From contig JADNYV010000772.1 in NCBI GenBank assembly GCA_015501055.1, positions 1 through 15,976 of the forward strand: a stretch of 15,976 nucleotides of DNA, read 5' to 3'. This document shows positions 7,231 to 15,828 of the stretch, one piece after another. The notes below the pieces were generated by a model. That model was not told the DNA's origin. It searched no databases and saw nothing but the letters and a program-made list of their open reading frames with translations. Made by a program: the position numbers and the translations under genes. The DNA is from Mucidula mucida (lineage: Eukaryota; Basidiomycota; Agaricomycetes; Agaricales; Physalacriaceae). Position 1 is the stretch's first letter, and each line of letters opens with the position of its first letter.

Positions 7231-7757
7231 TGTTAGCGACTGACTAGCCACGAGACTTAACCAGGTACCACAGCAAGAACGAAGGGAAAAAGTGTTCGCG
7301 TTCATAAGACTAGGCTAGGCCGGTGTATAAACGAGATCGGAACTAAAGTACAATGATACTACACTACTGCTTATATACTAGTAAGCCTGTGTTTGGGACT
7401 CCTTGTCCATACGTGTTTCCGCTAGGGATAACTCCACGCCCTTGACCCAGTGTTGTATGCTACTAGTCCGTGAAACCATTAAATACGAGTGGTAACTGCA
7501 TGTAAGTAATAATACTGAAACAACCATGTGTGCTACGAGTGTCGGTGGTGTGTATACAATGGGGAATCCATGAGGTGTCGGCATGTATGATGTCATCCAT
7601 GTGTTAGGCGTGTGTCCAACATGAGTACGGCTTTGGTAATGAACAGGAGTATGATCGGTGGTGAAACAGATGATGAAATAGTCCGTTGGTTGATAAGACA
7701 AGGCCCCCGATAAGATATGATAAGATTGAAAATGTGAAAATATGGCGATTCATAACA
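7231..7757 (-). repeat. LTR 2: 5' LTR of the minus-strand Ty3/gypsy element
   Basis: The 527 bp sequence is the reverse complement of LTR 1 with only scattered substitutions. On the plus strand it begins TGTTAGCGAC and ends TCATAACA. Read on the minus strand, U3 starts at 7757, the TATA box is at 7377-7371 and the inferred RNA start is near 7344, so transcription runs leftward into gag. The primer-binding site beside 7231 confirms its identity as a 5' LTR. The right flank GCATT (7758-7762) should be one target duplication; its partner is outside the window. Confidence 0.92.
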
Positions 7758-7887
7758 GCATTCTAAAGAAAGCGAAATGATATACATACTTTCCTCACAT
7801 GTATGCATGATGTGTGATACTCCAGTGATTCTTCATTTCTTCCTCTACACCATTATTCTCACTTCCATAGTCTCCATGAACACGACT
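7758..7887. other. Spacer between oppositely oriented LTRs
   Basis: About 130 bases separate LTR 2 from the recognisable start of LTR 3. No coding frame or further repeat is seen apart from ATG-rich and TC-rich runs. The last 10-20 bases may be a highly diverged start of LTR 3 (ATGAA followed by TTTCACATTTT is shared). Confidence 0.5.
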
Positions 7888-8399
7888 TTCACATTTTTAC
7901 ATCTTATCGTATCTTATTGGGGGCCTTGTCTTATCAACCAACGGACTGTTTCATCATCTGTTTCACCACCGATCATACTCCTTTTCATTACTGAAGCCGT
8001 ACTCATGTTGGACACATGCCCAACACATGGATGACATCATACATGCCGACACCTCATGGATTCCCCATTGTATACACACCACCGACACTCGTAGCACACA
8101 TGGTCGTTTCAGTATTATTACTTACATGCAGTTACCACTCGTATTTAATGGTTTCATGGACTAGTAGCATACAACACTGGGTCAAGGGCGTGGAGTTATC
8201 CCTAGCGGAAACACGTATGGACAAGGAGTCCCAAACACAGACTTACTAGTATATAAGCAGTAGTGTAGTATCATTGTACTTTAGTTCCGATCTCGTTTAT
8301 ACACCGGGCCTAGCCTAGTCTTACGAACGCGAACGCTTTTTCCCTTAGTTCTTGCTGTGGTACCTGGTTTAGTCTCGTGGCTAAAGTCAGTCGCTAACA
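7888..8399 (+). repeat. LTR 3: solo LTR, 5' end truncated or diverged
   Basis: From TTTCACATTTT onward this copy matches LTR 1 closely, through the TATA box (8250-8256), the inferred start region AGTTCCGATCT, and the end GTCGCTAACA at 8399. The first bases expected, TGTTATGAATCGCC, are not present; only ATGAA can be aligned before 7888. No internal retroelement sequence or polypurine tract adjoins it, so it is most likely a solo LTR left by recombination, damaged at its left end. I see no target duplication. Its promoter points right, toward the gene at 9223. Confidence 0.82.
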
Positions 8400-9222
8400 A
8401 TTGTATTACCTACAAAACCTTTGGTCGAGCCATGCTTGATTTCGGCGAGGAGCGTCTGAAGATTAGATATTGCTATGACATACGAGTGTAGTTTGTTTTG
8501 GTCCTTATTTACCTGTTGTATGTTCTACTGCTTGACACGCGCACACACTGAAATAGTGCTTTTCCGGCCTCTACACTCTCATCAAGTACATAGGGACGAA
8601 TGATCAGAGCTGTCCGCAACTCAAGTCTCATGTAACAGTGCTCAATTTCTACAACAGACCTAAACTTGTTTGAAACTCAACAATCGAAATACATCGTTTC
8701 CACGCTATGCAGACATGTGTCGAGTATATTCTTGTGTGTCCCCACAAGGACTCGTGTGTGCTACTTTGCCCACCTTCCTGGTTATGTCGGTCTCCAGTGA
8801 TGTAATGCCCAAACATCCTTTCCTTTCCTTTCGCCATCATCAGCTTTTCCTGTGCTGTTGAAGTGGAAAGCGCGAAGGATCTTCTCCTTGGAACAACAAG
8901 TCCAGCATTTTGTTTATCGACCACAGTCCATTACAGGAAACGGTTCAAATTCGTCTTCAAATCGCATCACCTACGCCGCAAATTTGTTACTCGTTTTCCG
9001 CACCACAATACCTAATTCGGCATCGTAATCCTTCGTTCGCGCGCTTTCAAGACGAAAATTCTCTTTATTGTATGAACAAGGATCCGCCATCCTTTGTTCT
9101 CCTCTCTTGTTCTCTCCCTCTTGTTCAAAGCTGTATAAACGACGTAACGGTCCTGGAATCAACACGCCCACCTGCTCACATCCCTCTCAGCACATTCACC
9201 ACTGACAACGCCGTCCGCCACC
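8400..9222. other. Intergenic region with promoter of the 9223 gene
   Basis: No coding sequence is convincing here. The far right part has promoter-like features: a CT-rich run at about 9095-9127, TATAAA at 9134-9139, and a strong GCCACC start context directly before the ATG at 9223. The rest shows nothing I recognise. Confidence 0.5.
9134..9139 (+). promoter_or_regulatory. TATA box upstream of the 9223 gene
   Basis: TATAAA follows a pyrimidine-rich stretch and lies 84 nt before the start codon at 9223, a usual fungal spacing. Confidence 0.4.
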
Positions 9223-10162
9223 ATGATAGCTAACGCAGCGGAAAACCGCATCAACCTCGACGATCCCAGGTATCCTCCCGAACTGTACCGCCACGTGCGA
9301 CACATGATGGACCACCTCGGAACCGACCACCAAGAATCGGAGTACTCCGACATGTTCCCTGTACCCGTTGGTCTTCATCTGCGAATGTTTGAATTTCACT
9401 GATGGTCTTTTAGATCTCCCTTTGTCCTACTCTTGGCGAAAATTCGCCAGTCTATTGTCCCATATGCCCTCCTCCAAATATCGAGACCGCCTTCAAATAC
9501 CTGCAGAGAAAAATCTACAAGGGTAAACGCCGCCTATACCCACCACTATATAAGACAGAAGGCGCTTGGATCCAACATCATTGGAGAGTGGTCCATGGGA
9601 ACGTTGTTGTGCCTCTTCCAGCTCCGAATCGCAAAGTTCGTCAGGTACATCAGTCTCTCTCCACGAATCGTATAATGCATTGACGTCTATCAAGAGCAGA
9701 CGCGGCACATCCACGGAACTCCATCGCTGTCCGCTGTACGGTACGCCCAGTGCAAAAGCAGGATGCGAACGCTGGACGTTCAAGAGTATCAACAGATACT
9801 CTGACGCTCATTTTCATCCTGTGCACTGCGCGATCGAGACGTGCTACATGACCGACTGGCCGTGGCAGTACGGAGACCTTCCCTGGATGACTGGCCAGCT
9901 TCCACTAGCAGGCGAGAAACTACGGGATTACATATATCGTGTCGTAGACCCGTTGTGGGCCACCATCTATGCCGATATAGTTCTTGCTGAGCCCAAGGCT
10001 CTGAAGAAATTGGTAGAGGAGTGGCGGGAAACAGATCCCGACTTTGCGCGCTTGTTCGAGGCGCCCTCTGATTCGCCGATGCTCCGAGCTCTATCCAGTC
10101 TTTCGTCGCCCGAATCCAGTGTTGTTACTGTAGATTCTCCCGAGTACATTATTGTTGATTAA
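9223..10162 (+). CDS. Unrecognised three-exon protein with Cys/His pairs
   Basis: The ATG at 9223 has an ideal GCCACC context. Proposed exons are 9223-9360, 9414-9644 and 9695-10162, giving about 278 residues. Both introns are phase 0 and short (53 and 50 nt), with branch-like CTGAT and TTGAC and acceptors TTTTAG and TCAAG. The first donor GTACCC is weak; GTTGGT at 9367 is an in-frame alternative. Exon 2 holds a Cys pair YCPICPPP and a basic-aromatic block (KGKRRLYPPLYKTEGAW), exon 3 has HRCPLYG, AGCERW and HCAIETC, so metal binding is possible but unproven. The C-terminus is acidic and serine-rich. I do not recognise the family. It converges on the kinase gene 155 bases downstream. Confidence 0.65.
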
Positions 10163-10317
10163 TCGTCGAATGGTTTGAATGTAATTTTCATTGCCCAAGG
10201 AAAACAAGAAATGATAAGCGTAGGATAGCAAGCCAATGCGCGGCCAGTGGTGATACATAGTAACATACGCGAGTCCAATAAGGCAGAATAACGATAAAGT
10301 GTGGAAAGCAGGGCAAG

Positions 10318-11763
10318 CTATACCCACCTCGGATGGTCGGCGACAGAGTCACCGACATATGGGAAGTTTTCAAAGTGCTTTCCATGTTCGTCGCGTTCAG
10401 ACGCTCCTCGCCGGAGGGGATCAAACAGATATGCGTCAGCGTCCGAATGCAACTCAAAGCTATACACCTTGTAAGCTTCCTCCACAACAGAGAAACGCCA
10501 TAAGACTCACGCTGTATCGTCGTCGTCGTCTTCCAGTCTCGGTATATAAGGCGGCTCTGTCATCCCGTCTTCCACGGCTCTCCAATCAACCCTCTTGAAC
10601 CACAGGTGCGTGAGAATCTCGGACACCCCATATTCACCGTTGCCAAGCCTCCGTTTTGGGTCAATGCACATGAGATTTGTGATGAGGAGCTTGGCTAGGG
10701 GAGAGACTACATCAAGGGGCGGCCATTTTATGAATCGGGGCCCCGCCAGGATGTCGTCGGCGATGGCGTCGAGTCGGGCTTCGGTGTTCGGGAAATGGAC
10801 GCCTGAAATGTGGTATGGGGTGGCACCGGCGAGGAGTTCGTATACGAGGACGCCGAAGGCGTAATAGTCCACGGCGTGGTCATATATCTCCCCCAGAAGG
10901 ATCTGTCGAGAATGTAATAAGTGCTGGCTACACACAGTCGTCGGGAGACATAACGGACCTCTGGAGCCATGTAGTCAGGCGTGCCGACGAGCGATTCAGA
11001 ATACGGGCGGGTGCTGGCCAGGCCAAAGTCTGCGAGCTTGATGTGCCCGTCGCGTCCAATGAGGATGTTTTCCGTTTTCAAGTCGCGATACATGATCTTG
11101 CGGCGATGCAAGAAGACGAGACCCATAAGAACCTCGCTTAGGTAGAATCTCGCTTCGTTTTCTGAGAATCGCTGCGAAGATATCAATACCATAGATTACA
11201 AAAAGACGACGAGGAACCTACACCAGCATCTCTCAGGAGCGTGCAGAGCTCGCCTCCAGGAACATATTCCATCACCATATACAGGTTTACCGAGTCCTGG
11301 AAGATCTCCGACAACTCGATAACGAACGGGCGCTCTACATAGTAGGCCCGAAGCGAAGAGAGAATCGCGGCCTCGTTGTTCGTATGGCTGATTTCATTTT
11401 TGTGTATGACGCGACTCTTCGTGATTGTCTTGATAGCATAGCAGTTCCCGTCATCCAAACTGCGGACTAGTAAACAGACACTGTAAGCACTGGCACGCAA
11501 GAACAACGATGAAACTCACCAAGCTGCACCCGTCCGAAGGCGCCTGCGCCGATGGTGCTCTTCCACTGGTAGCGCAATAAACGGTTATCCGGGAGCGTTA
11601 GCGGTTTGACGGTGGCTGGATTGACTTTCTTCTTCGTGCCAGGCAACTTTCTGAGGTAGGCGGGGTCGGACGCCAATGATTCCCAAGAAAAAGGGTCAAT
11701 GGGAGATGGGGTGTCCGCTCCGAGAATATGCTCCAGGTCTAGAGGAGGAAGCGATAACTTCAT
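10318..11763 (-). CDS. AGC-family serine/threonine kinase, PKA catalytic-subunit-like
   Basis: Five exons: 11763-11520, 11466-11222, 11171-10959, 10902-10511 and 10459-10318, total 411 residues. Introns are 50-56 nt; donors are GTGAGT or GTAGGT except GTCCGT in intron 3. Kinase landmarks: glycine loop GAGAFG (72-77), Lys94 in YAIK, Glu113 in the C helix, YRDLKTEN with Asp193, DFG 211-213, activation-loop Ser223 before GTPDYMAPE, then VDYYAFGVLVYEL. YRD in place of HRD and the tail with FENFPY (394-399) place it with AGC kinases near PKA. The hydrophobic motif has Pro where many AGC kinases have a phosphorylated Ser/Thr. The catalytic set looks complete. PKA catalytic subunits phosphorylate Ser/Thr downstream of cAMP; whether this copy is cAMP-controlled is not shown. 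Confidence 0.88.
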
Positions 11764-11773
11764 TGTTGTATCT

Positions 11774-11837
11774 CTGCACTCATTTTTACGCTTCAGTACC
11801 CGTGAATCCGTTTTGGAGACAGTGAAATGGTACTCAC
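11774..11837 (-). other. Possible 5' UTR intron of the kinase gene
   Basis: On the minus strand a GTGAGT donor starts at 11837 and a TGCAG acceptor ends at 11774, 10 bases before the ATG at 11763. Upstream reading frames in this stretch lack an ATG, so it is more likely an untranslated intron than coding. Confidence 0.4.
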
Positions 11838-11947
11838 AAAGAGTCTTGAACGGTAGGGGTGGTGCCAAAGCTGAGAGCAATGAATCAATGTCGCTAATGA
11901 AGTGGTGTGAACAAGGAGGTGAGGATGAACAAAGCCGTCGTTTGGCT

Positions 11948-11954
11948 CTTTATA
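11948..11954 (-). promoter_or_regulatory. TATA box of the kinase gene
   Basis: TATAAAG on the minus strand lies about 185 nt upstream of the kinase ATG (110 nt upstream of the possible leader intron), a reasonable core promoter position. Confidence 0.4.
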
Positions 11955-12281
11955 CTTGTGGACCACAGCGATCGTAGATCACGTGAGAGTGTACTTATTC
12001 AGCCTATTGTTATGGCGTCCACACGGAGGCAATAACACTGTTTTGAAGCGTGATGCGGCCTATGGGATGCGTGCGATGCCCATATTCAGCTCAGAACGCG
12101 CACTGCGGTCGTACATCTCAGCAAACATGGGCTTTGTTCCTTGCAACAGACTCACATTCAGCACTTTGTCGTCCATGTCGCTATCAATCTGTAAACGGTT
12201 ACACGTCGTTGAAGTGGCACTGGCATAATTTGTGAACAAACAACCATCGCAGTACAATGATCATCAATTGAAATAGATATT
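11955..12281. other. Region between kinase promoter and rhodanese-like gene
   Basis: It holds the kinase upstream region and the 3' flank of the rhodanese-like gene. A 65-codon minus-strand frame at 12257-12060 is open but has no recognisable motif; I do not call it a gene. Confidence 0.4.
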
Positions 12282-12859
12282 TCAGAGCGGGCACGTTAAC
12301 GGGTCGTCCTTGTATTTCTCTAGCCAACCTTTAATTCCGCCATCTAAAACTAGCGGTTTGCATTTATCCGCCGAAATACCCTGTTCATTCAACGCGTCCT
12401 GGAACCACGACAATGCACGTGCAGTCCTGCTGGTAGCCGAACAGCTCTGGCAGTGAAAGACTACCTCCTTGAACTGAGAAAGAATTGGAACAAGGCCGGG
12501 GAGTGTCGGGTAGAACGTATGCGCGGGGAGATTGATTGCGCCTTTGATGAAGCCGATCTATCGATGGATCAACGACAATCTACAGAGAGACGGAATTAAT
12601 TACCTCAAATTCCGTGCGTCTGAGATCTACAACGAGGATGTCCTTATCTCCCGCTCCAAGGCGCGTGTGAAGGTCTTCTGGTGAAATACGTCCAGCGGAC
12701 GAGGTGGCTGTGGGAAAGCCTGCGTGCCAGGGAGCTTCGCTTGTCATTCTGTTCATGCTGATAAGCAAGGAATTCGCCTAATCGGTCTGACGCTACTCAC
12801 TTGTGAAGCAGTGTGGTGGCAAAAAACAAGATCTTCTTCATGTGATTTGATCGCGCCAT
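12282..12859 (-). CDS. Rhodanese/Cdc25-like phosphatase-fold protein
   Basis: Proposed exons 12859-12801, 12757-12604 and 12557-12282 give 162 residues; introns of 43 and 46 nt have GTGAGT and GTAATT donors. The single rhodanese domain shows RISPEDLHTRL, ILVVDLRRTEFE, the fold core GFIKGAINLPAHTFYPTLPGL, the active-site strand VVFHC with Cys107, and a C-terminal LVLDGGIKGWLEKY. This resembles small fungal Cdc25/arsenate-reductase-like proteins. In that family the loop is HCX5R; here Arg115 is two residues farther on (CQSCSATSR), with a second Cys at 110. Activity as phosphatase, arsenate reductase or sulfurtransferase is uncertain. The start could instead be ATG 12747 if exon 1 is untranslated; ATG 12841 is a third option. 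Confidence 0.78.
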
Positions 12860-13156
12860 CTTCCTTCGCGCCTTGATACTGACCCGGAAGCGAGTACAAC
12901 AGCTCTGGATGTGCCATCAACGAAGCGCGGAATTTATCTCATGAAGACGCGTCGTATCTAGGGAGATGAGTGCCTCCTCGTTCTCTCTCAGAAACCGGAG
13001 AAGTCAAAGAACTGCACGACCAACCCAGACCGACGAGTTTGAACCACCAGCCGCCTTCGCTTGAGGACCACACATATTCGGGTGCGTGGCCACCAACATC
13101 TATGGCACTCTCATTCCCTGGTCAATTTTGACGCTGATGGTACCGTCTAAGACATC
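12860..13156. other. Divergent intergenic region
   Basis: This 297-base stretch separates the minus-strand rhodanese-like gene from the plus-strand F-box gene and should contain both promoters. I see no clear TATA box for either. Confidence 0.4.
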
Positions 13157-14383
13157 ATGGACGGCGGCACACAATCAAAGACAGACCTATACATCGTTCT
13201 TCCTGCCCACAACATGCCCTCGTCTTCTGTCGAAAGGATGCAACGGAGAACGTCCTGCGGGAGCGCGCAGTCTAGAGAGCCCGATGATCATAAAGCAGCC
13301 GATTCGCTCGTCGACCTAAATAGTAAAGGCTTACCGACTCTCCCCCTGGAACTGCATCTCGAAATTATGGCTCACCTCGACTGCCAGTCAATTCCGTGGA
13401 TAAAGCGTGAGGCGAGAGGAGACCGAGATAGGTTTAATGCAATACATGCGTTATCCAGCACCTGCAGAACTCTCTATGACATGTATAGCCCTCTTTGCTG
13501 GAGGAGGGTAGAAGCGCGTGGATGGCGCCGGCCCTGCGAGTACAATACGTGGTATACAGCTCAGGATCTGCGTGCGTACTGCAGGGTTCTCACTCAAATG
13601 CCGCACCGGGCAGAGCTTGTTCAGTACGTGTGTTCTATGCGATGAACTCGTCAGAGAGGCTGACTTGGGCTTTCGAAAGGGTGTTCAACGCAAAGCTGAC
13701 ACGTTATTGCTCGGAAACTACATATCGAGAGCTTGCACTCTGTCTTTCATGCCTCCCGAACCTTCATACTTTCCAGATCACGTCGTTTCCCCAGACTTTC
13801 TATTCAACCTATGGAGGCGACCACCATCACTTTGATGTCGAATGTCTGAGACACTTCAAAAAGGCATTCTCCTCGATAGAACCTCTTGCCAAAGTTCACA
13901 CTGTGACCTTGATTCCTGCCCTCATTCATTGCATTAAGATGAAAGTACTCTTTCCATCGCTGCGCCACATGGCTGTCCATGAAACGCGTTCCGATGATCT
14001 ATATAGGGACCTTCCTTCGTTACATGTCATCCCAGACTACATCCATACTCTAACTTTACCATATGGCACTGTCTTGCTTCGGGAATCTAGCATCAATGGT
14101 AAGCAGCAATTTGCGCTTCTGGTTTCGGGTGACTCATAGGGACGTTGTAGACTTGGCATCGTTGTTCCCACACTTGCGCATTACGCCACATCTGTCGCCC
14201 GGTAGCGACAGAATGACAAACAAAGCTTATGCACGCCTGGCGCAGAAGGCATTTTGTAATGTGGAGGAGGGGTGGATACGGGTGCATACGATCCAGATTG
14301 AGGACCGCTCGGATATGTCCAGATTTTTTGGACAATGGAAAGGCGATGAAGTCCTGGATATGGCAAAAAGACACTGCAGTTGA
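13157..14383 (+). CDS. F-box domain protein
   Basis: Exons 13157-13623, 13680-14098 and 14151-14383 give 372 residues. Intron 1 (56 nt) has donor GTACGT, branch CTGAC and acceptor AAAG, phase 2; intron 2 (52 nt) has donor GTAAGC and acceptor TTGTAG, phase 1. Together they keep one open frame. The F-box lies at about residues 59-110: LPTLPLELHLEIMAHL, then NAIHALSSTCRTLYDMYSPLCWRRV. The rest reads as leucine-rich, with ALCLSCLPNLHTFQI and FPSLRHMAVH, as in the many F-box proteins of Agaricomycetes, which serve as substrate receptors of SCF ubiquitin ligases. The stop at 14381-14383 may be premature: one extra base in the A5 run at 14365-14369 would extend the protein to 14505. Confidence 0.8.
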
Positions 14384-14505
14384 ATCTTGCTCGCGAGGAA
14401 AATCAGGATGTCGTTGCGGGAGAGATCAAGATCTGGGAGCCCGGATGTTATAGTTTGCGCAAGGTTATATTGGTGGAGCGTCCAGTTAAAGAGGACTGTG
14501 AATGA
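14384..14505 (+). other. Possible true C-terminus of the F-box protein, out of frame
   Basis: In the next frame about 40 codons stay open from the A5 run to TGA at 14503-14505, with protein-like text QLNLAREENQDVVAGEIKIW followed by YSLRKVILVERPVK. This looks like the natural end of an F-box/LRR protein. Either a 1-nt deletion (real or a sequencing error) separates it, or the shorter form is genuine. Confidence 0.4.
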
Positions 14506-14960
14506 TATATATGCTCTCTGTGCATGTATAACTTAAATAGAGCAATTGAAAGCAAACTATGAACAGCTTTCTCTTTGCCTCGCGTGAGAAAGGGCTTCCT
14601 TACGGGCGGCAGGGATGCTTTGACTACTTTGCCTCCTACCATCGCCAACAATCTTTGCACTCGAAGGCCCAATGCTAATGCCCCTTTGAAGGCCCACTGA
14701 CGACGATGTCACCTTCCTGGCGCCGCATGTCCCTAAAGGGTGACCTGTAGATATCGGAAGATTAGTCTACCGTATCCATCCGGTGCGTCTTCTGCCATTT
14801 CTGATGTATAGACCTCAACTATTTCGGCAATATATGGCGACGAGTGATCCATGGGATTTCTCTTTGGGATGAACGGTGCGCCCAGACTTGTGCGTTTTGT
14901 AGTCATTAGAAAAGACGACTGCCAGCCACGCCATAGGAGATATTCTACATGTTCGGCTGG
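14448..14960 (-). CDS. Unrecognised two-segment coding-like region (partial gene model)
   Basis: Two open minus-strand segments, 14960-14745 and 14696-14448, are joined by a plausible 48-nt intron: donor GTCACC after CTACAG, branch GTGAC, acceptor CGTCAG, phase 0 on both sides. The first segment contains SLGAPFIPKRNPMDHSSPYI and DAPDGYGRLIFRYLQ, the second WAFKGALALGLRVQRLLAMV followed by a basic stretch. Composition looks like protein, but I do not recognise the family. No start codon is settled; an upstream segment at 15245-15021 could belong to the same gene. It may be a decayed gene. Confidence 0.35.
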
Positions 14961-15020
14961 TCATGCCCTACTGTATGACAGTGCTGATGTATCCCTGCTC
15001 CTTGCGTCTCGCCTTCCAGC

Positions 15021-15245
15021 TTATACTCTTGGGTGATTTGGGCGACAAGCACCTCGAGTTTCCCTAAAACTCTCCATCGCCGTCTCCAGGAATGGCTCTG
15101 GCAATATGCAGCGTATGCCGCGCACTTGATTCTTCGCGTTGGACACGACGGAAATTGATACTGTATTGGGCTTGCGGTCCGCGGTCATTTTTATTGGCCA
15201 GTGGATCGTTATGCCGTCGTGATCGCACTTACTATACATTTTCAT
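15021..15245 (-). CDS. Unrecognised coding-like segment, perhaps 5' part of the same gene
   Basis: A 74-codon frame starts at ATG 15245 and includes DGITIHWPIKMTADRKPNTV and VRGIRCILPEPFLETAMESF. After FRE the text improves in another frame (LEVLVAQITQEYKLEGET), which suggests a 1-nt shift near 15065 or an intron I could not place. No family recognised. Low confidence that the stretch is expressed. Confidence 0.25.
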   Translation of the reverse strand: MKMYSKCDHDGITIHWPIKMTADRKPNTVSISVVSNAKNQVRGIRCILPEPFLETAMESFRETRGACRPNHPRV

Positions 15246-15249
15246 TTTG

Positions 15250-15828
15250 TTATGATTATGGGGCTCTCTCGCTTTGATACGGTGTACCCACCTCTTTCAG
15301 TCATCACGCTTTCAATGCTGCATTTCATGACTTTCCTCACTACGAACTATAGTATTGCTTTTCTCTCTACCTCGTTTGAAACTTCTTCCATATCCTTTGT
15401 GGAATCCATACTGTCGCGCGTTTGGAAGAGGCTGTTAGTGTTCGGAATTCGTATTGATCTCGTCCTTGCTAGGTTTTGTCGTCGCTGATGCTGTTATTTA
15501 GACCTGGCCAACTTCATTGGCCGAAACGTGTTATCTACTTTCGAGAGCTGACTTCGCCCATGGCCTGGTTAAACTGGGTATCTTGACGTCCTCACGATGT
15601 ACCAATGCAAGAGCATATTGTCAGGTCGTACATGTTATAATACATATTTTCAATCCAATTGACCAAATCAGTCAGGCTTCCTCCCCCTGTCCTTCTATCC
15701 TGGGGCTTCGACGCGCCATTTTCTATGCGCTACCACTATTCCATAACTGTCGCCCATGTGTCGCCCGTGCGCTTTCTTGTTCAAGCCCACAACCTGGTCC
15801 TTCCGCGGAGATATACAAGGCGTTTAGT
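15250..15828. other. Unassigned region
   Basis: Short open frames on both strands (for example 15409-15371 on the minus strand, MDSTKDMEEVSNE) cannot be joined into a convincing gene. I see no repeat, RNA gene or domain. Confidence 0.4.

Larger units (their letters stand above)
630..7757 (-). mobile_element. Decayed Ty3/gypsy chromovirus, 3' end cut off by nested insertion
   Basis: Reading right to left, the parts are: 5' LTR (7757-7231), primer-binding site (7228-7217), leader, gag with CCHC knuckle (6633-5704), -1 frameshift signal, aspartic protease, RT, RNase H, integrase and chromodomain (to about 712). The order RT-RNase H-integrase-chromodomain defines a Ty3/gypsy chromovirus. Its reading frame crosses straight into LTR 1 at 629, so the last codons, polypurine tract and 3' LTR are displaced to the left of the window by the plus-strand element. 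It also carries a hAT transposon at 2730-4047. It cannot make a functional Pol as it stands. Order of events: this element first, then the hAT and the second retroelement in unknown order. Confidence 0.9.

Noticed and set aside
102..7757. Taking the LTRs at 102-629 and 7231-7757 as the two ends of one retroelement.
   Set aside because: They are in inverted orientation, the left one has a polypurine tract and a polyprotein end on its outer side, and the minus-strand pol frame is cut by it.
13624..13679. A frameshift in the F-box gene at this point.
   Set aside because: A 56-nt intron with GTACGT donor, CTGAC branch and AAAG acceptor restores the frame in phase, so no mutation is needed.
14851..15488. 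Two plus-strand frames (14851-15036 and 15201-15488) as genes.
   Set aside because: No motif or splice structure supports them; the minus strand reads more like protein over much of the first stretch.
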